From the NCBI GenBank assembly GCA_964036195.1, contig OZ038452.1, forward strand, positions 5,884,704-5,948,703: 64,000 nucleotides of DNA, given 5' to 3'. Source of the DNA: Sphaerolaimus hirsutus. Taxonomy: Eukaryota; Nematoda; Chromadorea; Monhysterida; Sphaerolaimidae. Below the pieces are notes generated by a model, which worked only from the letters and a program-made list of their open reading frames with translations, ran no database searches and was not told where the DNA came from. Shown here piece after piece: positions 56,458 through 64,000 of this stretch (position 1 is its first letter; the number at the start of each line of letters is the position of its first letter). A program made the translations under genes and the position numbers.

Positions 56458-57665
56458 TAGTGATGTAAAGGTACCGGGGCACCGGTGCCCCGGTGCTGGG
56501 CACCGAAAGGCACCAGCACCGGTGCTGGTGCGGTGCCCATGCAATTTTCAGTGGTGCCCTGCCGGTGCCGGTGCCATTTTTTGCAGAATAGCACCGGTGC
56601 CGGTGCGGTGCGGTGCCAATTTTTGCTGGTGCCCTTCGGTGCTGGCACCAGCCGAAAAAGTGGGGCACCGGGAAAGGCACCGGCAGGATTTCAAGGCTTT
56701 GAAATCTATCACTTTTCAGGACATGCGCATTACACTTAAAAAGTGATGCAATGAAACGTGCCTGCAGTAGCCTTTTTCATGCCATTTTTCATACATTTAC
56801 AAACTTAAATCATGGATTGGGTCAGATAAGAGTGATTCCGACATGTCATTCCTGCTCAGTTCCGAGATAAGGCGGGTCTATAACAAGGTTGTCATTTTAA
56901 ATGGCAGATCGAGTTTGAAACTCAATAACACAGCCATTTCTGGGTCGATTTGGACCACTGAACACTTAAAATGGTAGGCACAAGGTGTTTGGTTTAGTGA
57001 TGTATTAGTGATTTACTAGTCATCCCGATTTGACTCGCTTTTTTACACAAAAATAAAATTTTCGGGACATGCATTCATTTTTTTCGTGTTGAAAAACCGG
57101 GTTCAATCGGATGACGGAAATTGAACACCGCAAACCCGATCGGAAAAAAGAAATCTACAGACAGCGCCAATTATTTGATGTTTTCAGCAATCCAAATCTG
57201 TAAAGATATGGCAGAATTTTTGAGCGTCAAAATCGATTGGCCAGATCGGCCGTGTAAAATGACCATGTTTCTCAACCCCTTCTTTTGAAACAAAGCAATT
57301 TTTTAAGAGAACAAAAACATTGAAAGCCTGAATCGAAACAGCATCAAAATCAGCTAATTTACAATAGAATGGGACGTTTATCTCAGCAGAACCTCGCTTG
57401 TTGCAGAGCTGCGTGCACTGACCGTTTTTAATTGCCGTATTCTATTGAAACATTTGACCCGGTGCAGTGCCTTTACGCTGCTAGCACCGGCAACTGGCCG
57501 GTGCCCTTTGGTGCCGGTGCCATTTTTTCAGAATGGCACCGGTGCCGGTGCGGTGCGGTGCCATTTTTTGGTCAGTGCCCCAAGGTGCCAGGTGCCCTTT
57601 TCATGCCATGGGTGAGGTGCCGGTGCGGTGCGGTGCTATTTTTCCCGGTGCCTTTAACATCACTA
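56458..57665. mobile_element. hAT-type nonautonomous transposon (1,208 bp) inside the satellite
   Basis: Ends TAGTGATGT and ACATCACTA are inverted repeats, flanked by a perfect 8-bp duplication GTGCCCAC (56450-56457 and 57666-57673) that occurs once in the empty unit. Both ends carry dense GGTGCC / GGCACC / CACCGGTG subterminal repeats (56470-56690 and 57460-57655). The middle is AT-rich with no transposase. TIR and 8-bp TSD are diagnostic of hAT. Confidence 0.93.
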
Positions 57666-59588
57666 GTGCCCACTCACACAAGTTGTGGCTACATTAGACT
57701 GCCTCTAATTTTTGGATAGCAGTTGGGGTGACCAACAGCAAACATTTAATTGACTTGTTCCAGTTGTTTAGGGGTCATGGTTCTGCTTAATTGCCAGGTG
57801 ACTGACCCTGTAAACATTTCCAGTAGTTGCATACTTTTGGCAGTATGCTTAAACTTTGTGGTTTCAGATAGATTGACATTGAATGTAAAGTGTTTTTTGA
57901 AACCATATAAAAGTTGTTTCAGGCATTAGGTAAACATGGTGTCCACAGCTACCTCACTGGTTTTTACCCAAGTGTATTGAGGTAAATATCATGTGCCCAC
58001 TCACACGAGTTGTGGCTACATTAGACTGCCTCTAATTTTTGGATAGCAGTTGGGGTGACCAACTGCAAACATTTAATTGACTTGTTCCAGTTGTTTAGGG
58101 GTCATGGTTCTGCTTAATTGCCAGGTGACTGACCCTGTAAACATTTCCAGTAGTTGCATACTTTTTGGCAGTATGCTTAAACTTTGTGGTTTCAAATAGA
58201 TTGACTTTGAATGTAAAGTGTTTTTTGAAACCATATAAAAGTTGTTTCAGGCAACAAATCCATTCAATATGTATACTGCCTTTGCTGGTTTTTACCCAAT
58301 TGTTACAAGGTAAATACCTTATGCCCTAGCTAGTCTAGTGGTGAACAATTTTTGGTCATGACCACTGGGGTTCCCAGGGTCAGCTTTGCTTGAGTGGTGT
58401 GGTGTTATCTGGATAAGTGGATAATTGTTCACCCTCTTTCAGCTTTCACATGCTTTTGATGGCATTACCTGCATGGAATGAAGAAAATGCACTTTAAATG
58501 TGTAGTATTTCTTGAACCCATATAAAAGTTGTTTCAGTGATTATGTAAACACGATGTCCACACCGACTTCACTGGTTTTTACCCAAGCGTATTGAGGTAA
58601 ATATCATGTGCCCACTCACACGAGTTGTGGCTACATTAGACTGCCTCTAATTTTTGGATAGCAGTTGGGGTGACCAACTGCAAACATTTAATTGACTTGT
58701 TCCAGTTGTTTAGGGGTCATGGTTCTGCTTAATTGCCAGGTGACTGACCCTGTAAACATTTCCAGTAGTTGCATACTTTTTGGCAGTATGCTTAAACTTT
58801 GTGGTTTCAAATAGATTGACTTTGAATGTAAAGTGTTTTTTGAAACCATATAAAAGTTGTTTCAGGCAACAAATCCATTCAATATGTATACTGCCTTTGC
58901 TGGTTTTTACCCAATTGTTACAAGGTAAATACCTTATGCCCTAGCTAGTCTAGTGGTGAACAATTTTTGGTCATGACCACTGGGGTTCCCAGGGTCAGCT
59001 TTGCTTGAGTGGTGTGGTGTTATCTGGATAAGTGGATAATTGTTCACCCTCTTTCAGCTTTCACATGCTTTTGATGGCATTACCTGCATGGAATGAAGAA
59101 AATGCACTTTAAATGTGTAGTATTTCTTGAACCCATATAAAAGTTGTTTCAGTGATTATGTAAACACGATGTCCACACCGACTTCACTGGTTTTTACCCA
59201 AGCGTATTGAGGTAAATATCATGTGCCCACTCACATGAGTTGTGGCTACATTAGACTGCCTCTAATTTTTGGATAGCAGTTGGGGTGACCAACTGCAAAC
59301 ATTTAATTGACCTGTTCCAGTTGTTGGGGGGTCATGGTTCTGCTTAATTGCCAGGTGATTGACCCTGTGAACATTTCCAGTAGTTGCATACTTTTGGCAG
59401 TATGCTTAAACTTTGTGGTTTCAGATAGATTGACTTTGAATGTAAAGTGTTTTTTGAAACCATATAAAAGTTGTGTCAGGCAACAGATCCATTCAATATG
59501 TATACTGCCTTTGCTGGTTTTTACCCAATTGTTACAAGGTAAATACCTTATGCCCTAGCTAGTCTAGTGGTGAACAATTTTTGGTCAT

Positions 59589-59652
59589 GTGATGTATTAG
59601 TGATTTACTAGTCATCCCGATTTGACTCGCTTTTTTACACAAAAATAAAATT
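59589..59652. other. MITE-derived fragment inserted in a satellite unit, copy 1
   Basis: About 64 bases (GTGATGTATTAGTG...AAATAAAATT) are identical to 56997-57060 inside the hAT MITE. They replace about nine bases of the L unit (ACCACTGGG, after GGTCATG). There are no terminal repeats or target duplication, so this looks like a templated insertion during break repair. Confidence 0.85.
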
Positions 59653-60256
59653 GTTCCCAGGGTCAGCTTTGCTTGAGTGGTGTGGTGTTATCTGGATAAG
59701 TGGATAATTGTTCACCCTCTTTCAGCTTTCACATGCTTTTGATGGCATTACCTGCATGGAATGAAGAAAATGCACTTTAAATGTGTAGTATTTCTTGAAC
59801 CCATATAAAAGTTGTTTCAGTGATTATGTAAACACGATGTCCACACCGACTTCACTGGTTTTTACCCAAGCGTATTGAGGTAAATATCATGTGCCCACTC
59901 ACATGAGTTGTGGCTACATTAGACTGCCTCTAATTTTTGGATAGCAGTTGGGGTGACCAACTGCAAACATTTAATTGACCTGTTCCAGTTGTTGGGGGGT
60001 CATGGTTCTGCTTAATTGCCAGGTGATTGACCCTGTGAACATTTCCAGTAGTTGCATACTTTTGGCAGTATGCTTAAACTTTGTGGTTTCAGATAGATTG
60101 ACTTTGAATGTAAAGTGTTTTTTGAAACCATATAAAAGTTGTGTCAGGCAACAGATCCATTCAATATGTATACTGCCTTTGCTGGTTTTTACCCAATTGT
60201 TACAAGGTAAATACCTTATGCCCTAGCTAGTCTAGTGGTGAACAATTTTTGGTCAT

Positions 60257-60320
60257 GTGATGTATTAGTGATTTACTAGTCATCCCGATTTGACTCGCTT
60301 TTTTACACAAAAATAAAATT
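60257..60320. other. MITE-derived fragment inserted in a satellite unit, copy 2
   Basis: Identical to the fragment at 59589-59652 with the same junctions, 668 bp downstream. The modified L unit was therefore tandemly duplicated after the insertion. Confidence 0.85.
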
Positions 60321-60419
60321 GTTCCCAGGGTCAGCTTTGCTTGAGTGGTGTGGTGTTATCTGGATAAGTGGATAATTGTTCACCCTCTTTCAGCTTTCAC
60401 ATGCTTTTGATGGCATTAC

Positions 60420-60718
60420 AGTGATAATGTATTCTAGAGTAAAAATTGACAAAATTTCTGGTTTTTACATTTTCTGTGAGAAAAAATACTCACTTTAACA
60501 TTTTATATGAGAAAAATACTCATTTTTATGTTTTCTGTGAGGAAAAACACTCAGTTTTACGTTTTCTCTGAAAAAATGTATTTTACTCACGTTTTATGCA
60601 GTGTAAAATTATTTAAAAAATACTTAACGTTTTCTGTACTCAGGGTTGAGTAAAAATAAAATACTTTCCATTTACGTTTAACTTTGAAAAAAGTTCAGTA
60701 CTTTTAACAACTCTGATT
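60420..60718. repeat. AT-rich repeat family, copy 1 (uninterrupted)
   Basis: Starts near ATGTATTCTAG and ends near TTTTAACAACTCTGATT. The first half is a degenerate minisatellite of about 31 bp (ACGTTTTCTGTGAGAAAAATACTCA). The same order of blocks recurs at 62013-63498, where it is split by two transposons, and in part at 63630-63700. Confidence 0.75.
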
Positions 60719-60730
60719 GCCATTCGCGGG

Positions 60731-60871
60731 CACCAGGGGGCAGTCCCAAAGTGTCAGTTGTGTATCCAAATTTTATTGTTTTGTATCCAAATCTTATGTT
60801 GAACATAAGATTTGGAAAACAAAAACATCACATTTGGATACATGATTGACACTTTGGGACTGCTCCTGGTG
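60731..60871. repeat. Foldback element / long inverted repeat
   Basis: Arms of about 65 bases meet at CTTATGTTGAACATAAG. The outer ends are CACCAGGGGGCAGTCCCAAA and its near reverse complement TTTGGGACTGCTCCTGGTG, with TGTATCCAAA / TTTGGATACA inside. It is a foldback MITE or a strong hairpin. No clear target duplication was found. Confidence 0.7.
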
Positions 60872-60892
60872 TTGGTTCCACGAGTGGCAAAG

Positions 60893-60952
60893 TCAAGAGT
60901 AAATTCAAGAGTCAATAGCAAAGTCAAGAGTCAGGTCAAGAGTCAAGAGTAA
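60893..60952. repeat. Degenerate GTCAAGAGT tandem repeat
   Basis: About five imperfect copies of (A)GTCAAGAGT between 60893 and 60952. Simple repeat, no coding meaning. Confidence 0.7.
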
Positions 60953-61389
60953 AGTACTTGTCAACTAGCAGGACTGGCCCCAGAAAATTGACACCTTGCT
61001 GTCTTTTGTGCACTGTACTCGCTGTATAAACTTGAAAACGCATGCTTTGCAACTTCAGAATTCTGCGGCCAAACCTGCGAGGAGGAAAATATCGCAACCG
61101 GCGCGGTCGACGCTCACCACACAAAATAATTACAGTCAGTTGTTTTTGTACTGAACAGGGATGCAAAAATTATGTTTTCATTATTTCATTGAAACTGGGG
61201 TTTATTTTTTTCCCAACTGGGGAAACTGGAGTTCTAACTTTTAGGTGGGTATCTCGAGGGGGTTTATTATCCCCAACTTGAATACCTAATTCTCCCTGTT
61301 GACGAGTAAGGAACAACCATTCCTCCACCTGAACAAACCTCAACCTCCACCTCAAAAATGTTTCATGGTTACCCCAGAGGAATTAGGTA

Positions 61390-61495
61390 CCATATTTCCT
61401 TGAAACACCACCATGATGTTTATTTTTCAGAGTAACAATTTTGAGGGAGTATTTCGAGGGGGGTTATTCAAAGGGGTTATTTCGAGAAAATCCGG
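61390..61495. mobile_element. Diverged TA-flanked poly-G MITE
   Basis: Begins CCATATTTCCTTGAAACACC and ends GGTTATTTCGAGAAAATCCGG between TA dinucleotides. The ends match the MITE at 62139-62590 with several substitutions. It is short (106 bp) and probably old. Confidence 0.55.
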
Positions 61496-61564
61496 TATTC
61501 ACTTCATTTCACGCTACATTTCATTTAGAGGAAAAACGGCCACATTTCACATTCAGACTGGCGA

Positions 61565-61750
61565 TTGACCAATTCGTTGAGCCCTCAGCCGACGACGCGG
61601 AACGCAATGTTGCCGGGCAGCGTGCCCGACGTGTTGTGCACCCGACAAGTGCGCCCGACGCCGCCTCTGCGCCAACACTCGAATCAGTTCGAGAGTGTCG
61701 ACGTGCACAAAATGTCCTGCAATTCACTGGATACTCAACGGGCGCTGTGA
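61565..61750 (+). other. Possible exon or gene remnant
   Basis: A GC-rich island with coding-like composition in AT-rich repeats, preceded by CCCTCAG (acceptor-like, ending 61588) and closed by TGA at 61748-61750. A second frame is open to 61767, so the reading frame is uncertain. No recognisable domain. Confidence 0.15.
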
Positions 61751-62138
61751 TGAACATACCTAGGTAGATCGTTATTTGTTGCGCAGTTGTTAAAACGTAG
61801 TTACGTTTATTCGATAGATACGTATACTCGAGTACTGCATGGATACGTTTACGTTTCCTCCCGAAAAAAGTATCGATACGCACTTACGCGCGTACGTTTT
61901 GAAAGTACACGATTACCGAAAACGTATTTTAATGGGGCATCAAAGTGACATTTTGACAGACAGAAAGTGACATTTTCCTAAGAAATATTTACTTATCAGG
62001 AGAAAAGAACATCTTTGATGTATTCTAGAAAAAAAGTGACAAAAGTTCTGACTTTTACGTTTTCTGTGAAAAAATACTCACTTTCACGTTTTCTGTGAGA
62101 AAAAAAGATTCAGTTTTCTGTTTTGTGTGAGAATAATA

Positions 62139-62590
62139 CCGTATTTCCTCGAAATACCCCCCGGGGGGTGATTGTTTCATAGTGGTCCCGAGAGGGGGGG
62201 GGGTTAAACGAGGGGGGGGTATTTCGAGGGGGGGGGGTTATTGTTTCACAAGAAAATTTTTGAAAACCAAGTACGAAATTGTCGTCTGAAACGTACGCAG
62301 ACGTCGAAAAATGCAACAAAAACCGCCATTTATAAGGTTCTGTAGACTAATATTAGTTTGTAGATGGTATGTACACTGTTCTAACGTGACACCGACATTG
62401 TTTTAACGTGTGTTCTGCAGTACACTGAACACAAACTACAGTTATTGTCATGTACGTTCCCTTTACACTCAATTTGGGGGGGGGTATTTCGAGGGGGGGG
62501 TGATTGTTTCATAGTGGTCTCGAGAGGGGGGGGGGTCAAACGAGGGGGGGGGGGGTATTTCAAGGGGGGGGGTATTTCGAGGAAATACGG
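62139..62590. mobile_element. TA-flanked MITE with poly-G subterminal tracts (452 bp)
   Basis: Perfect long inverted ends (CCGTATTTCCTCGAAATACC and its complement) flanked by TA (62137-62138 and 62591-62592), suggesting a Tc1/mariner-type element. Inside the ends are repeated tracts of 7-10 Gs alternating with TATTTCGAGG, TGATTGTTTCATAGTGGT and AAACGAGG. No transposase. Confidence 0.8.
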
Positions 62591-62637
62591 TATTCAGTTT
62601 TATGTTTTCCCAGAAAAAAAAGTATTTTACTCATGTT

Positions 62638-63369
62638 TAGTGATGGAAAAGCGCCAGAAAAAAGGGCGCCATGGCGCCATTCGAAAGTGAGCGCCAAGCG
62701 CCAAGGGCGCCACAGAAAAAGGGCGCCAGGCGCCAAGGGATAAATAAGTGCTACAACACCCTGCATGTGCTAAACATGTTGCTACATCACTGTGGACATG
62801 CATTTACTTCTTAATTCGCGTTCACCAGGATGTAATGAGCAAAAACAAGACTAGCAACAAAAAAAAATAAAATAAAATCTACATGATGAATTCAAACACA
62901 ATGGAAATTATCATTTGAAAACAATCCATTCATTTCAAATAGACTTTTCCAAACAATGTTTCCTTGAAAATGACAAAAACGGAATTGAAACGATTTGAAT
63001 CCGTTTATTTATGATTTTGCAAGTTCGACGGTCCATCATTCTTCTGTTCTGATCCGTCAGACACATCCTATCAACTGTTGGATGAACGATTTCCACCCAC
63101 TAACACCTATTCTTCCATTTTTCTGACGAATTTAGATCATCCACGGATGCCTTTTTCATTTTTTTGATCATTTACACAGCACTCACCTTGAAAAGCTGGT
63201 GGCGCCTTTTTGGCGCCCTTTTATAGCAGGGCGCCAGGCGCCAAGGGCGCCACGGAAAAAGTCCACCAAGCGCCAAGGGCGCCATGGCGCCTTTCAGAAT
63301 GCGGGCGCCAGGCGCCAAGGGCGCCACAGAAAAAGGGCGCCAAGCGCCAATGGCGCCATTCCATCACTA
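62638..63369. mobile_element. hAT-type nonautonomous transposon (732 bp)
   Basis: Ends TAGTGATGGAA and TTCCATCACTA with a perfect 8-bp duplication CTCATGTT (62630-62637 and 63370-63377). Both ends are packed with GGCGCC / AGGCGCCAAGGGCGCC subterminal repeats (62650-62740 and 63200-63358). The centre is AT-rich and noncoding. Confidence 0.93.
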
Positions 63370-63502
63370 CTCATGTTTTATGCACTGTAAAAGTAAAAAG
63401 TTTTAAATTTACGTTTTCTGTACTCAGTGGTGAATAAAAACAAATACTTTATATTTACATTTACTTTGAAAAAGTTCAGTATTTTAACAACTCTGATTTG
63501 TT

Positions 63503-63629
63503 GCATTGATATCCTTGATATTATTATCCTCGTTTATCATCTGTCTTTTTCGAGACCCAGCAGATGTGGGCAACAAACACTCTTGGGCAACTGTGCCCAG
63601 CGCCCAGGCAATTGTGTGTGCGCAGTGGG
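63503..63629. other. Stretch with no recognised feature
   Basis: Mixed-composition DNA between two copies of the AT-rich repeat family. No gene or repeat boundary could be supported. Confidence 0.4.
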
Positions 63630-63700
63630 CGTGAGTAAAAATAAATACTATACATCTGTGTATACTTTTCACAATGTTTGGTACCTTTCACAACTCTGCA
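63630..63700. repeat. AT-rich repeat family, partial copy 3
   Basis: GAGTAAAAATAAATACT ... CTTTTCACAATGTTTGGTACCTTTCACAACTCTG parallels the 3' end of copies 1 and 2 (GAGTAAAAATAAAATACT ... AGTTCAGTACTTTTAACAACTCTG), with divergence. Confidence 0.5.
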
Positions 63701-63716
63701 ACGACGACGAGCTGGC

Positions 63717-63802
63717 TAGTGATGTAGAAGCGCCATGGCGCCCAGCGCTAGAGCCAAAGCAAAAAGCGCCATGGCAAAGTTCTGACGATTTTTACATCAC
63801 TA
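63717..63802. mobile_element. Short hAT-type MITE (86 bp)
   Basis: Ends TAGTGATGTA and TACATCACTA, with subterminal GCGCCATGGCGCC and GCGCCATGGC. The flanking octamers GAGCTGGC and AAGCTGTC match at six of eight positions, a decayed target duplication. Likely older than the other two hAT MITEs. Confidence 0.75.
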
Positions 63803-63942
63803 AAGCTGTCAGCTCCAGTGAAGTTTCTTGTTGAATAATTGCTGGAAAACTGACAAAACAAACTCCAGTGAAACAAAAAACTTTATTGAATAGTTGCTGG
63901 AATGCATGCCCGCTAGCGCAGGCTACAACAGTTGCAAAAATA
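63803..63942. repeat. Imperfect direct repeat (CTCCAGTGAA...TTGCTGGA)
   Basis: CTCCAGTGAA...TTGAATAATTGCTGGA and CTCCAGTGAA...TTGAATAGTTGCTGGA occur back to back from about 63813. No gene is seen here. Confidence 0.5.
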
Positions 63943-64000
63943 CAGGGTGCGGCAATTTAGACCGATGCTTTAGATTTTGAGTAACTTGACACTGGGTCGC
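63941..64000. other. Possible transposon terminus cut by the window edge
   Basis: TA followed by CAGGGTGCGGCAATTTAGA resembles the CAGGGTG-type ends of TA-targeting (mariner-like) elements. Its partner end would be outside the window. Confidence 0.25.

Larger units (their letters stand above)
24751..60419. repeat. Satellite array: 327-bp (S) and 614-bp (L) units, about 71 units
   Basis: Counting units from the TTG of ATTTAATTGAC, I find 43 S units of 327 bp (a few of 326) and 28 L units of 614 bp (variants 612-615, plus two 668-bp derivatives). L equals S with a 287-bp block inserted after TTGTTTCAGGCA. That block is itself a diverged monomer: it shares CTGGTTTTTACCCAA, AGGTAAATA and the TATAAAAGTTGTTTCAG junction with S, so L is an S-S' dimer. 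Every monomer holds a TATAAAAG, and each unit junction holds an inverted repeat GCAGTTG...CAACTGC. Identity between units is very high. The array is interrupted by three solo-LTR copies, one hAT MITE and two copies of a MITE-like fragment. It stops inside an L unit at GGCATTAC. The 60-83-codon open frames in the units are not credible genes. Confidence 0.97.
55922..60419. repeat. Array block 4: terminal L-rich block with insertions
   Basis: Units are L (55922, with the hAT MITE inside), S (57750), L (58077), L (58692), then two 668-bp modified L units (59307 and 59975), the second truncated at 60419. The L unit at 55922 has also lost two bases (CCCTGAAAAG for CCCATATAAAAG), destroying the TATA-like box. 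Confidence 0.9.
62013..63498. repeat. AT-rich repeat family, copy 2, split by two transposons
   Basis: Homologous to 60420-60718. It is interrupted at 62139-62590 by the poly-G MITE and at 62638-63369 by a hAT MITE. Removing both leaves GTATTTTACTCATGTT running into TTATGCACTGTAAAA, as in copy 1. The host repeat is therefore older than both insertions. Confidence 0.7.

Noticed and set aside
25740..60226. Repeated 60-83-codon open frames in the satellite units
   Set aside because: They start at TTG, not ATG, differ between units at amino-acid-changing positions, and are broken freely by one-base losses (52982, 53635, 53961). They are chance frames copied with the satellite.
24751..60419. CRISPR-like array of direct repeats
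   Set aside because: Units are 327 or 614 bp, contiguous, without unique spacers, in eukaryotic DNA. This is a satellite.
61780..61920. Dense TACGT / ACGT palindromes
   Set aside because: Suggestive of a binding-site cluster, but the spacing is irregular and no exact repeated motif could be defined.

Overview
The window is eukaryotic, most likely from an invertebrate animal. It shows many short GT-AG introns, an AATAAA poly(A) signal, a Ty3/gypsy-type LTR retrotransposon, hAT-type and TA-flanked MITEs, and a very long satellite array. Nothing in it fixes the species. No bacterial features are present.

Layout. (1) 1-5.98 kb: the 3' part of an unrecognised protein-coding gene on the + strand. 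At least 21 exons can be threaded in frame to a stop at 5827 (about 1,042 residues visible; the 5' end lies outside the window). (2) 5.98-7.18 kb: AT-rich intergenic DNA with a 105-bp tandem duplication, five copies of a GACGCGTCGC palindrome and a perfect 21-bp inverted repeat. (3) 7183-24735: a giant 17,553-bp LTR retrotransposon with 1,679-bp LTRs (four differences between them) and a 4-bp CTAG target-site duplication. (4) 24.75-60.42 kb: about 35.7 kb of satellite DNA built from 327-bp (S) and 614-bp (L) units. It contains three 1,099-bp solo-LTR-like copies with identical target-site duplications, a 1,208-bp hAT MITE, and two copies of a fragment matching the inside of that MITE. (5) 60.42-64.0 kb: a nest of small repeats, including an AT-rich repeat family, a foldback element, two TA-flanked poly-G MITEs and two more hAT MITEs.

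The retrotransposon is the main find. Its first long reading frame encodes, in order, an N-terminal stretch of 292 codons without ATG, a Gag capsid-like region, a CCHC zinc knuckle, an RGG-rich tail, an envelope-like type I glycoprotein module (signal-like hydrophobic segment, four N-glycosylation sequons, furin-like RQKR, C-terminal membrane anchor and basic tail), an aspartic protease (DTGA), and the start of reverse transcriptase. Pol continues in the +1 frame after a T5 run and holds RT (YIDD), RNase H and a complete integrase (HHCC, DD35E, GPY/F). A third ORF of 1,323 residues encodes a Upf1-like superfamily 1 helicase. It sits where retroviruses and errantiviruses usually place env, behind a strong candidate splice acceptor.

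The envelope-like module lying between Gag and protease, together with an RNA-helicase ORF downstream of integrase in a 17.5-kb element, is not an arrangement I know from described Ty3/gypsy groups. The near-identical LTRs imply recent insertion. The one clear lesion is the single-base shift inside RT. The satellite array records repeated rounds of unequal exchange that carried a solo LTR, and later a repair scar, through higher-order duplication.
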